DNA of 15,093 bases from contig VYDD01000397.1 of assembly GCA_009843625.1 (NCBI GenBank), forward strand, positions 1-15,093, in the 5' to 3' direction. The translations under genes and the position numbers were made by a program. This stretch comes from Gammaproteobacteria bacterium. GTDB lineage: Bacteria > Gemmatimonadota > Gemmatimonadetes > Longimicrobiales > Gaopeijiaceae. The notes beneath the pieces are model-generated. The model did not search any database. It was given only the letters and a program-made list of their open reading frames with translations, and was not told where the DNA came from. This document shows positions 5,724 to 14,770 of the stretch, in pieces. Positions within the stretch are counted from its first letter, which is position 1; each line of letters starts with the position of its first letter.

Positions 5724-8700
5724 ATGACACGTATTCTCTCCGCGGCCCCGGGACTGCTCGGGATCGCCGCGGCGGCGATTCTGCTCACCGCCGCGCCCGC
5801 AGCCGCCCAAACCGGAAAGGTGACCGGCGTGGTCTCTGATCAGGCCACCGGCGAGCCCCTCGCAAACGTCTCGGTCTTCATCGACGGGACCGGACGCGGG
5901 TCGCTGACCCAGGACAACGGCCGCTTTTTCATCATCAACGTTCCCCCCGGCACCTACACGCTGGTGGCCGAGCTGATCGGCTACGCCAGCGAGCGGCGCG
6001 AGAACGTCGCCGTCTCAATCGACGTCACGGTGCAGCAGAACTTCCAGCTCGCCACCGAGGCCATCGCACTGGGTGAGGTCATCGTTTCCACCAGCCGCAC
6101 CCCGCTGGTGGTGGAGGGCCAGACCGGGTCGCTCGAGATGATCTCCAGGGACGAGATCGACGCGCTGCCGGTGACCGACATCATGGGCGTGCTCGAGCTG
6201 GAGCAGGGCTTCCTGCAGGTTCCGGAGGACAACACCACGGTGGTCTCCTTCGCGCAGCAGAGGCAGGGAGTTACGGCCCTCCGGATCCGCGGCGGACGGG
6301 GCGCCGAGACGACGGTCATGATCGACGGCATTCCGATCAACAACTTCGCGCTCGGCGGCCCGGCCTTCGACATCACCAACAAGGCCATCGAGCAGGTGGC
6401 GATCTTCACGGGGCAGCTGGACGTTCAGTATGGCAACGCACTATCGGGCGTCGTCAACTACGCTACCCCCGAGGGCTCCGACGAGCTGCAGGGCGAGCTT
6501 GAGTTCCGGTCCTCCGAGGTGGGCGGATGGCTGGGCAACCAGTACGACCAGACCCGCGGGTTCGACATGTTCGAAGGGGTCATATCGGGTCCCATCCCCA
6601 TGACCGGCGACAACCTGCGCTTCCTCATCGCCGGCCGACAGAGGTACGGAGCGGCCCGCGCCTACGAGTTCGACTACGATGTCTTCGACCCGTCGAACCC
6701 GTCCACCGAGTTCAACACCCCCGACGCCAACGACGTCATCCCCGGCTGGCGGGCGACCGGGTTCGACGAAGTACGGGACGGCTACGCCAAGCTAACCTAT
6801 TACGCGACCCCGGCGGCCAAGCTGAACCTTTCCTGGGCGGGGTACGAGCGGGAGTACAAGCCTTACGACTTCGACTGGACCCTCGCCGTCAACCCGCTGG
6901 AGTACATGACCACGGCCACCGACAGCGCCTACTACCTGGCGCGGACCAGAACTCTGGACTACCAGAACCTGGTGCAGAACTCGCTCCGGCTGGACCGCAA
7001 CCTGTTCATCGCACGCTGGGACCACACCTTCGGACGTTCCGCCTACAAGATCACGGTGGGACGCTTCGACCAGAGCCGCGAGACCTGCAACGTCATGAGC
7101 GGTGTCTGCCTGCAGAACCACTACGAGGACCCCAACTTCAATGGCGGCTTCGTGGCTCCGGGCCCCGCGGTGTACAACAACACGCCCACCGCGGGGACCG
7201 ACCGCTTCTGGGGCGGGGAGAGCGTGCTGACGACAACCGGCCGCTTCGACTTCCAGTCGCAGGTCTCGGACAACCACAACATCTCGGGCGGCGTGTTTTA
7301 CCAGGGTCACGACCTCACCTATGACGAATGGGACGACGTGGGTGTCAACGACGTGGTCAAGCTGCACCAGCTATTCGAGGCCCAGCCCTGGGACGGGGCC
7401 GTCTATATCCAGGACCAGATCGAATACGACTTCCTGACGCTCAAGCTGGGCGCGCGCTTCGACTACGGGAGGGCGAGCGGGCTCTTCTTCGCCAACCCCG
7501 TCGATCCGACCAACGGCACCACCGCCCTCGACGTGTGCACCAATCCGTCGCAGTGGCAGAACGTCACCGTGCGCGAGTACGATCCGGCGACCGAAACCGT
7601 CAGCACGTCGACGCTTTCGGCCGATCCGAGCTGGACGCTCGCCGGCTGCACCTTCGAGGTCCGCGACGAAGCCACGCGCATCGCGTCTTCCGACGACTTC
7701 TCGGAGGCGGATACCCGCTCACAGTTCTCTCCCCGGATCGGCGTGAGCTTCCCGGTCACGGAGAGCTCGAGCCTGTTCCTGAACTTCCAGCGTCTCTCGC
7801 AGAACCCGATTCTCATCAACAACTACCGGAACTCGGGTATCGGCACCGCGCGCGAGGGAACCATCGCGGGACCCGCAATCTTTGTGAACGCTTCGGCGGG
7901 GCAGACTCCCTTCCTGGGCAACCCGCACCTCGTCACCGAGCAGGCGACGACCTACGAGATCGGGTATTCGCAGGAGATCGACGGCCAGTACGCCCTTTCC
8001 GCCGTCATCTTCTCGAAGGACCAGAGCGGCCTCACGGGCGTGGCCCGCGTTGGCAGCCCGCCCTACACGGTCATCGATCCGGGCGCCACCTACGGCTTCT
8101 CCGCGCCCGACTACGCTGTCCTGACCAACCAGGATTTCGCGACCACGAGGGGCATCGAGATCGCGCTGCGCCGGCGTGTGGAGAACTACTGGGGCTTCGA
8201 CGTGAACTACGGCCTCTCGGCGTGCCGCACCAACGCCGCGGACCCGGAGCGGGAATTCGAGGCCCAGACCGATGAGGGCGATCCCTTCATCAGGGACGAG
8301 ATCCCCTGCGAGATCGACCAGCCCCACAAGTTCACCGGCGTCTTCCGGCTCGCGGTGCGCGACGACGTGCCCGAAATCCCGTTCGGCGACGTGCTCGCCA
8401 ACACCAACCTTTCGGTGATCTTCTCCGCGTCGAGCGGGTTGCCGTACACGCCGACGCTGACGTTCGAGGGCTTCGGCGAACTCGAACAGTTCGACCGCTA
8501 CAGCGGGCGCGCGCCCATGCTCATGACCCTCAACATGCAGGCCCGCAAGGACTGGACCATCAACAACGTCCGCTACGGATTCTTCGTGAACGTAAACAAC
8601 CTCACCGACCGCCTGAACTGCATTCAGGTGTACGAGTCGACCGGGAAGTGCACCGACGGCTCCGAGGACCAGAGCCGGCGCCGCGCGGGGAACACGGTGG

Positions 8701-8789
8701 ACACCAACACGAGCTCCACCTTCTTCGACCGCCCGCACTTCCTCGGCCAGCGCAGGACGATTACGGCCGGCATGAGGGTCACCTTCTAG
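5724..8789 (+). CDS. TonB-dependent receptor with carboxypeptidase-regulatory-like N-terminal domain (SusC/CirA-like)
   Basis: A 1021-aa outer-membrane active transporter. It has a signal peptide (about 1-28, cleavage at AAA|Q), a CarboxypepD_reg-like Ig-type domain (about 31-110, with the typical GEPLANVSVFIDGTGRGSLT and GRFFIINVPPGTYTL stretches), a possible TonB-box region (LGEVIVSTSRTPLVV, 116-130), a plug (about 130-250) containing LRIRGGRGAETTVMIDGIPI and VQYGNALSGVVNY, and a barrel to the C-terminus, which ends in the aromatic beta-signal RVTF. The N-terminal domain is the hallmark of SusC/RagA-type receptors in the FCB group, but no SusD gene follows; the next gene is a T9SS cargo. 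Eight cysteines form four sequential pairs (455/462, 605/642, 834/862, 966/976), probably loop disulfides. It is first in a five-gene operon and probably controlled through the leader hairpin. The substrate is unknown: siderophore, glycan, peptide or other. Confidence 0.92.
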   Translation: MTRILSAAPGLLGIAAAAILLTAAPAAAQTGKVTGVVSDQATGEPLANVSVFIDGTGRGSLTQDNGRFFIINVPPGTYTLVAELIGYASERRENVAVSIDVTVQQNFQLATEAIALGEVIVSTSRTPLVVEGQTGSLEMISRDEIDALPVTDIMGVLELEQGFLQVPEDNTTVVSFAQQRQGVTALRIRGGRGAETTVMIDGIPINNFALGGPAFDITNKAIEQVAIFTGQLDVQYGNALSGVVNYATPEGSDELQGELEFRSSEVGGWLGNQYDQTRGFDMFEGVISGPIPMTGDNLRFLIAGRQRYGAARAYEFDYDVFDPSNPSTEFNTPDANDVIPGWRATGFDEVRDGYAKLTYYATPAAKLNLSWAGYEREYKPYDFDWTLAVNPLEYMTTATDSAYYLARTRTLDYQNLVQNSLRLDRNLFIARWDHTFGRSAYKITVGRFDQSRETCNVMSGVCLQNHYEDPNFNGGFVAPGPAVYNNTPTAGTDRFWGGESVLTTTGRFDFQSQVSDNHNISGGVFYQGHDLTYDEWDDVGVNDVVKLHQLFEAQPWDGAVYIQDQIEYDFLTLKLGARFDYGRASGLFFANPVDPTNGTTALDVCTNPSQWQNVTVREYDPATETVSTSTLSADPSWTLAGCTFEVRDEATRIASSDDFSEADTRSQFSPRIGVSFPVTESSSLFLNFQRLSQNPILINNYRNSGIGTAREGTIAGPAIFVNASAGQTPFLGNPHLVTEQATTYEIGYSQEIDGQYALSAVIFSKDQSGLTGVARVGSPPYTVIDPGATYGFSAPDYAVLTNQDFATTRGIEIALRRRVENYWGFDVNYGLSACRTNAADPEREFEAQTDEGDPFIRDEIPCEIDQPHKFTGVFRLAVRDDVPEIPFGDVLANTNLSVIFSASSGLPYTPTLTFEGFGELEQFDRYSGRAPMLMTLNMQARKDWTINNVRYGFFVNVNNLTDRLNCIQVYESTGKCTDGSEDQSRRRAGNTVDTNTSSTFFDRPHFLGQRRTITAGMRVTF

Positions 8790-8846
8790 AAGGCCATGGG
8801 CCGCCGGTATGCAAAGAGACGCCAAACTTGTCCAATCGGAGTTCTC

Positions 8847-11800
8847 ATGAAGCAACTTCTTACGCACAGGGCAGGCCTCCTCATCTCGGGCCTGGTCGTG
8901 ATGCCGCTGGGTACGCCCGGCGAAGCGCGAGCCCAGGAAGACGTGACGGTCATCGACGCGGGGGGTGTGGGCAACGATCTTCTGGTGCCAACGCGCCCGA
9001 ACCTCTTCCAGTTGCGGGCGTTCGGCGATGAGGGCGCGGCCGGGGTTCGCACCAACGGATCCAACACCTGGTGCCTGCAGAACATTCAGGGCTTCTCGAG
9101 CCGTTTCAACTTCGGCTGCCGCACCGGCTGGTATGTCCGCCAGGTCAACGGGTTCTACACTTCCGCCATCTTCGACATGGGGATGAAGTGGGGCGCGCCC
9201 GCCAGCGACCTGCCGGACGTGATTGACCCGGCCACCAGCGGGCTCGGCGGCGGCGGGTTTACCGTGAACATGACCACCCTCATCATCGGGGGAGCGGTAC
9301 AGGGTGGGGGCGACAAGCTCTGGGCTTCCGACCGGAGCCCGGTCGATCTGCTGAACCTGGCGGCCAAGACGACCGAAGACGCGACCTGTACCAACCACAC
9401 CGCCCGGCGCGACGGCTTCATGTTCACGGGATTCCAGCTCACCCCCACCTCCGACTGCGAGATGACGCACCCCGCATCCGGATGGAAGGGCAGCCACCCG
9501 ATTCCGGCTGACTCGTATCTGGCACTTCAGGCGTCCGCGCCGGAGTTCGGCGCCATGTACGACGCGATGAGCCCCAACGACTACGATCCCTTCGCCTTCT
9601 GGCGCGTCCCCGAGGAGATGCAGGCCACCGAGAAATTCCTCGGGGACTGGCAGACCTACGGCGAGTTGAGCGACTGGTACCGGAACGCTCTCGAGCGCTA
9701 CGGCACGGTGGTTCCCGGAGGCGCCGGATCGCCCAACTACGCGGGCTGGCCGCTGGGACTCACCCAGTTCTACGACGGGTTCTACTTCGGGTTGCCGACG
9801 GTCGGAAACGTAATGTACTTCCAGTCCATCATCGTCAACGAGTCCGAGAAGGTATACGGCGTGGGCATGACCTACGATTCCGTCTACATCGGCATCAACG
9901 TCGATCCATTGTTGCAGGGTCAGGGCGACGCCCACTACTTCGACCCCGTGCGCAGCGCGATGCTCTGGAAGGAGACCGGCAGCCGCTGCGCAGACGCCAT
10001 CGACCCACCGGGTTCGGGCTGCAACCGGACTGGAGACGACGACTGGAACAACGGCGCCGCGGGCGCGGGCATCGTGTTCCTCAAGACCCCCATCGGCGAC
10101 GCGCGCTACAAGCTGTTCAGCGACCCGTCGAGCGATTTCTACAATCCCGCGCACCCGCGCGCAGGCGACACCATCATGTTCCAGCACCAGCGCCAGTGCG
10201 GGTTTGGGGGCTGCATTCCGCGCACCTGGAGCCGCAGCCAGCGCGCCCACTTCGGACACTTCGCATCGATCGGCGAATACACGCTGGACGGAGAGACGCC
10301 GGGCGACCTGTCCGACGGCGCCTACCACCGAATTTTCCGGCCGGAAGCGTGGCCGGAGCGCACGGGGGTCTACAACAAGTACGTTCCGGGTGAGGGTGAA
10401 GCAGGCGCGCCCACCTGGGACTGGAACCACGACGGCCAGCCGGACACCATCTACGCCGACGCCTGCGGCAGCCGCGGGTGCGTGGCCCTGTGGGCGGACA
10501 CGCTTCCGTCGGGCTATACGAACAGCTACGGCAACATCGCCGATATCGCCGTGGGTCCGGTGCACATGGCCCCGGGCGACACGGTCCCCTTCGTGGTAGC
10601 GCTGGTAGGCGCCGCGGACTCCACATCCATGGAGTCCGCCCTGGACAACGCCATCGGCTTCTATCAGCAGATGTACCTCGGACCGGAAACGGCGCCGCCG
10701 CCGGTGATATCCGCGGTGGATGTGGTCGGAGGCCAGGCCTCATCCACGGGTGAGATCGACGGAAACGAGATCTCGCTCTTCTTCGACGATGCCCCCGAGG
10801 AATGGGTCGATCCCTACCTGGCCAACCTCGACGTGAGCGCCGACATCGCGCGCAACTACTGGCTGGCGGATTCGGTCGCGGCGCGCTCCACCAACAACGT
10901 GGCCGCCATCCACATCTTCAAGTCCTGCGACGGGGGTTCCACCTGGACCCAGGACGGGGACTGCGACGGCGACCCGGTCTTCGACGAGACCTCCAAGTGG
11001 TCGAACTTCGGGTGGCAGCCCTATGAGACCTTCGAGGCCGAGGACGATGGCACCCTGCCCAACGTATTCGAGGACGAGTCCCTGATCCCCGGCGTGACCT
11101 ACACCTACTCCATCGTCACCGAGACGCGCGGAGCCAGATTCAACGTGGTGCGCGGCACGCACGTCGACTCGTTGCTGGCCGAGGAAGTGGTGTTCGCGCC
11201 CGAACTGATCGGGGCCGTGTCCGCTTCAGGCACCAACCCCAACGTGGCGGTCGTGTACGCGCCCCTCAACCTGGCGGCAGGCGCCAGCCGCGCCGAACTG
11301 AACGAGGTCTCCCGCAGCGGGAACTCCACCGTGCCGGTCGAGTTGTCCGTGGTCGGAACCTCCCCCGTCTCCGGGCAGTACCGGATCGTCTTCGGCGACA
11401 AACTGGTGGTCAACCAGGTGGACAACCTGGACGACACCGGCTCGCCGACCTCCAGCCAGACTACGGTAGCCGCCCAGACGGTGCGCACCGTCACGGGCAT
11501 GGAGGGGGAGCCGAAGGAGGTCGTGATTGCCAGCGTGGACTTCAACCGGTCCGGCACCGTGACCTTGTCCGGGCTGGAGGAATTGCCGGTCGACAGCGCC
11601 ATGCAGAGTTCGATGCAGCGCACCACGGTGTTCGAGGGAGGCTTCGGCATGGTGGTCGCCGCCGGGTCCACCCCCTTGCTCGCCTCGACCACCCTCGAGG
11701 GCGACGAGGCCACCCCCGGCGCCTTCTTCAGCCGCGAGGACTTTCCCTTCTTCACGGTGTCGGTGGACGCCGGGGAGGGGGGTACGCTGGACCCGCCGTC

Positions 11801-12887
11801 CAGGGTCTTCACCACCGCGTCGGCCGACACCGTCGCGGACCGGGTGCAGCCCACGGTGTGGTGGCTCACGAGTTCCTCCGGATATGTGGGCGGCAACGAA
11901 TACGGAGAGTACGCGATCGTCTGGAACGCGGACGCGTGGGGCGCCGGCGCGCCCTTCCGGCTTCCGGATGCCGCGATCGAGGCCACCGTGGCCGCGTCCC
12001 TGTCGGGACGTCCGGCGGCCTCCACTTCGAGCACGGGCGAGGACGTCCTGGCAGCCGTGCAGGAGGTCAATCCGGATGTCGAATCCCTGGAGTCGTACGC
12101 GCTTCCGTTCTCGGTGCGCAACAACACCTACGGCCGCGACGTGCAGATTGCGGTGATCGGCCACCAGGAATCTGTGCTCGTCGGACAGGCGGTCGACACG
12201 GCCCGGGTGGAGGTTCCGGCGGGCGTGTGGGTGCCGGGCGACCAGATCTACTTCGTAGAGACCGTGACCCGGGAGGTGACCGACGACCAGGGCAACACGG
12301 TCCTCGACGCGGGCGGGCAGCCCGCGACGGAAACGGCCACGGTCGTGACCTTCGACGTGACCCTCGGCTGCGACGCACCGCGTCCCTCCTGCGATCCGAC
12401 CACTGGAGGGTCGACCGAGTCCGGCTACATCCCGGTGACCGAGCAGGTCACGCTGACGGTCCCGTGGCTGGTCCCGCTTCAGTCGGGCGACGAGGTGGTG
12501 GTGGACGTGCAAAGGGCGATCACGGCGGCGGAGGCCGCGGCGACGGGTGCGGTTTCCCTCGACGACGTACACGTGGTGCCCAACCCGTACTTGTACGCAA
12601 GCGCGTTCGAGCGCGCGACCGACGCGCGGGTTCTGAAGTTCACGAACCTTCCCCAGGAAGGGACCATCCGCATCTTCGACGTGGCGGGACGATTCATCCA
12701 GGAGATCGTCTATGGTCCCGAGGATCTCCAGGGGATTGATGCCTACTGTGGCGCCGGAGACTGTGGGGGTGACCTCAACTGGGACATGCAGACCCGCGAG
12801 CGCACCAACCTGGGAGCGGGACTGTACATTTTCGTTCTCGAATCCGGCGGCCAGAAGAAGATGGGCAAGTTCGTCGTCATTCGCTGA
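8847..12887 (+). CDS. Giant secreted/surface protein with T9SS type A C-terminal sorting domain
   Basis: A 1346-aa exported protein. The ATG at 8847 has GGAG 5 bases upstream and opens a signal peptide with cleavage at ARA|Q (29/30). The C-terminal 109 residues (1238-1346) form a T9SS type A sorting domain: VVPNPY (1243-1248), GTIRIFDVAGRFIQEI, a Trp-Asp strand, NLGAGLYIFVLESGG and a basic end KKMGKFVVIR. Such domains direct cargo across the outer membrane via the Por machinery and are then usually removed. Inside are a calcium-type loop DWNHDGQPD (525-533), an Asp-box SCDGGSTW (693-700) and a fibronectin-III-like segment with GVTYTYSIVTETRG (around 755). No catalytic motif was recognised. 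The N-terminal 600 residues resemble no enzyme I can name, though large T9SS proteins of this style occur beside TonB receptors in other FCB bacteria. Sixteen cysteines fall in eight close pairs. It may be an adhesin, a binding protein or a receptor partner. Confidence 0.88.
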   Translation: MKQLLTHRAGLLISGLVVMPLGTPGEARAQEDVTVIDAGGVGNDLLVPTRPNLFQLRAFGDEGAAGVRTNGSNTWCLQNIQGFSSRFNFGCRTGWYVRQVNGFYTSAIFDMGMKWGAPASDLPDVIDPATSGLGGGGFTVNMTTLIIGGAVQGGGDKLWASDRSPVDLLNLAAKTTEDATCTNHTARRDGFMFTGFQLTPTSDCEMTHPASGWKGSHPIPADSYLALQASAPEFGAMYDAMSPNDYDPFAFWRVPEEMQATEKFLGDWQTYGELSDWYRNALERYGTVVPGGAGSPNYAGWPLGLTQFYDGFYFGLPTVGNVMYFQSIIVNESEKVYGVGMTYDSVYIGINVDPLLQGQGDAHYFDPVRSAMLWKETGSRCADAIDPPGSGCNRTGDDDWNNGAAGAGIVFLKTPIGDARYKLFSDPSSDFYNPAHPRAGDTIMFQHQRQCGFGGCIPRTWSRSQRAHFGHFASIGEYTLDGETPGDLSDGAYHRIFRPEAWPERTGVYNKYVPGEGEAGAPTWDWNHDGQPDTIYADACGSRGCVALWADTLPSGYTNSYGNIADIAVGPVHMAPGDTVPFVVALVGAADSTSMESALDNAIGFYQQMYLGPETAPPPVISAVDVVGGQASSTGEIDGNEISLFFDDAPEEWVDPYLANLDVSADIARNYWLADSVAARSTNNVAAIHIFKSCDGGSTWTQDGDCDGDPVFDETSKWSNFGWQPYETFEAEDDGTLPNVFEDESLIPGVTYTYSIVTETRGARFNVVRGTHVDSLLAEEVVFAPELIGAVSASGTNPNVAVVYAPLNLAAGASRAELNEVSRSGNSTVPVELSVVGTSPVSGQYRIVFGDKLVVNQVDNLDDTGSPTSSQTTVAAQTVRTVTGMEGEPKEVVIASVDFNRSGTVTLSGLEELPVDSAMQSSMQRTTVFEGGFGMVVAAGSTPLLASTTLEGDEATPGAFFSREDFPFFTVSVDAGEGGTLDPPSRVFTTASADTVADRVQPTVWWLTSSSGYVGGNEYGEYAIVWNADAWGAGAPFRLPDAAIEATVAASLSGRPAASTSSTGEDVLAAVQEVNPDVESLESYALPFSVRNNTYGRDVQIAVIGHQESVLVGQAVDTARVEVPAGVWVPGDQIYFVETVTREVTDDQGNTVLDAGGQPATETATVVTFDVTLGCDAPRPSCDPTTGGSTESGYIPVTEQVTLTVPWLVPLQSGDEVVVDVQRAITAAEAAATGAVSLDDVHVVPNPYLYASAFERATDARVLKFTNLPQEGTIRIFDVAGRFIQEIVYGPEDLQGIDAYCGAGDCGGDLNWDMQTRERTNLGAGLYIFVLESGGQKKMGKFVVIR

Positions 12888-12911
12888 GCCTGACGCCAAG
12901 GAGATAGATCA

Positions 12912-14027
12912 ATGAACCGTGCACTGCTGCTAGCGCTCACGCTCGTGGCGACGGCGGAGATGCTTGAGGCTCAGGAAACGCTGACCTCGACGCCGGAACA
13001 AATCGTGACCCGCGTCGGAACCCGGGGCGCCGCCTTCCTCGCGGTGGGCGTCGGCGCGCGCGGCCAGGCGCTGGGAGGCGCCTTCGGAGCGGCGGCGGAC
13101 GACGTCACCTCGCTCTACTGGAACACCGCGGCCATGTCGCGCATCGACGGCTTTTCCGCCGGGATGACGACGGCGCGGCTCTTCGACGAACTCGACATCC
13201 AGCACACATTCGTGGGCGTGGTGATGCCGTTCGGGTTTACCCGCATCGGCGTGAGCGTGAACACCCTCGACTCCGGGGAAATGCCCTGGCAGAGCGAGTA
13301 CTGGCCCAACGCCGGCTACGGGGGCGAACAGGATCCGACCGCCGCGGCCTTCAGTTGGACGGGAACCGCGATCGGGCTGCACTTCGCGCAGCCCATCACC
13401 GACCGCCTCACGGTGGGCGTGGCGGGCAAGGTGGTCGAGGAAGGGATCACCAATGCGACGGCGAGCTACGTGGGCGTCGACATGAGCACGGTGTTCCGCA
13501 CCGGGCTCTATGGCGTCACCCTCGGGGCGTCGCTCACCAACCTCGGGACTTCGGGCCGATTCGAGGGAAACCTGCTTGACAACCGGGTCAACACTTCGTT
13601 CTCCGAGTCCCAGCTCGACGACTTCATCCGGGTGGTGGAACTGTCCGCGGCGACCGACCATCTCGAACTCCCCACGTCGTTCCGCTTCAGCGTGATGCTG
13701 GACCTGATCGGGGGAGCGGACGCGATCGTCTCTCCGGACGCCGACCAGTCGCTCCGCCTGATGGCCGACATCAACGATCCCGTCGACGCGCCCCAGGAAA
13801 CCGCGCTCGGCCTCGAGTACGGCTTCAGGGGACTGGCGTTCGTGCGGGCCGGCAAGCGCTTCGCGAACGAAGACCAGATCGACAACGGGCTCATGCACGC
13901 GGCCGCCGCCGGCGGAGGCCTGCGGCTCCCGGTCGGGGAACTGGGCACGCTGAGCGTGGACTACGCCTACACGTCGATGGAGCAGCTGGAGAACATCCAG
14001 GTCTTCAGCTTCCAGCTGCAGTTCTGA
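12912..14027 (+). CDS. PorV/PorQ-family outer-membrane beta-barrel protein (UPF0164-like)
   Basis: A 371-aa outer-membrane protein with AAGGAG 8 bases before the ATG and a signal peptide cleaved near LEA|Q (residue 20). The mature N-terminus has the family signature FLAVGVGARGQALGGAFGAAADDVTSLYWN (about 36-65). Repeated amphipathic strands follow, and the protein ends on the aromatic SFQLQF, as barrel proteins do. PorV (LptO) in Porphyromonas gingivalis is a FadL-like barrel that takes T9SS cargo from the translocon to the attachment complex; PorQ is a related subunit. The length is close to P. gingivalis PorV (about 390 aa). It has no cysteine, unlike its neighbours. Its place 24 bp after a T9SS cargo suggests a dedicated cargo partner, which is inference. 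A FadL-like transporter unrelated to secretion is the alternative. Confidence 0.85.
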   Translation: MNRALLLALTLVATAEMLEAQETLTSTPEQIVTRVGTRGAAFLAVGVGARGQALGGAFGAAADDVTSLYWNTAAMSRIDGFSAGMTTARLFDELDIQHTFVGVVMPFGFTRIGVSVNTLDSGEMPWQSEYWPNAGYGGEQDPTAAAFSWTGTAIGLHFAQPITDRLTVGVAGKVVEEGITNATASYVGVDMSTVFRTGLYGVTLGASLTNLGTSGRFEGNLLDNRVNTSFSESQLDDFIRVVELSAATDHLELPTSFRFSVMLDLIGGADAIVSPDADQSLRLMADINDPVDAPQETALGLEYGFRGLAFVRAGKRFANEDQIDNGLMHAAAAGGGLRLPVGELGTLSVDYAYTSMEQLENIQVFSFQLQF

Positions 14028-14044
14028 CGGGAGGAAATAGACTG

Positions 14045-14752
14045 ATGAGAGTACTGAACCGGTTGGCGCTGGCCGGGCTGGTGATGGCGCTGCCCTCGGC
14101 CGTACACGCCCAGTCCGAACAGGGCGCGTGGAGCGTCGAGGTATCTGCGGGAACCCAGATGTACGCCCCGTCGAGTTCGCTCATGAACAGCCCCATGCTC
14201 GCGCTGGAGGCGTTGTATCAGCTCACCCCGCGCATTGCGCTGGGGCCTGCGATTCAGTTCCACCGCGCCGACACGGACGGCAGCTTCTACGTGGCCGCCA
14301 TCGACTTCGGCGCCGACAGCACCCGCATCTACGAGGTAGGCCAGACGCTGAGCGCGCTCCACTACGGCCTGAACGCGCACATCAGCGTCATGCCGGGAAG
14401 CCCGCTGGATCCATATGTCGTCGTCGGCGGGGGCGGAGCCACGCTTTACCTGGATACGCAGGCCAACGACGACTTCCGGCGCGTGACCCATCAGATGGTG
14501 CTGGGGGGCGCGGGGGTGCGCTACGCGGTGACGGAGGCCGCCGGCATCCAGGTGGACGTGCGCGACGTCATCTACCGGGACTTCGACCGCGATGTCCTGA
14601 ACCCGGTCGAGGAGCGACTGCGCAACTGCAAGAGCGACGGGACCTGCCGGTTTCCGGATGCGGAACGCACCGACCTCCCGGACAAACAGGACATGATCCA
14701 CAACATCCGCCTGTCGATCGGGTTGACGTACGTCCCCGGACTCAACCGCTAG
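14045..14752 (+). CDS. Small outer-membrane beta-barrel protein, function unknown
   Basis: A 235-aa protein with GGGAGG 10 bases before the ATG and a clear signal peptide cleaved at VHA|Q (residue 22). The mature part alternates polar and hydrophobic residues with short turns, for example WSVEVSAGTQMYAP, YVVVGGGGATLYLDT and GGAGVRYAVTEAAGIQVDVRDV. This is the pattern of an 8-stranded OmpA/OmpX/OMP_b-brl-type barrel. No peptidoglycan-binding OmpA C-terminal domain is present. A long loop before the last strand carries a close cysteine pair (C195 and C201) among charged residues. It lies 17 bp after the PorV-like gene and 18 bp before a lipoprotein gene, so it is probably an accessory outer-membrane part of the same unit. 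Barrel prediction is confident; the role is not. Confidence 0.75.
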   Translation: MRVLNRLALAGLVMALPSAVHAQSEQGAWSVEVSAGTQMYAPSSSLMNSPMLALEALYQLTPRIALGPAIQFHRADTDGSFYVAAIDFGADSTRIYEVGQTLSALHYGLNAHISVMPGSPLDPYVVVGGGGATLYLDTQANDDFRRVTHQMVLGGAGVRYAVTEAAGIQVDVRDVIYRDFDRDVLNPVEERLRNCKSDGTCRFPDAERTDLPDKQDMIHNIRLSIGLTYVPGLNR

Positions 14753-14770
14753 CGGGCAGGAGGCGATCAA

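Noticed and set aside
7719..10565. 948-codon minus-strand open frame opposite the receptor and cargo genes
   Set aside because: Composition is Arg/Val/His/Gly-rich shadow coding with no family motif. The plus strand carries clear genes with signal peptides and ribosome-binding sites.
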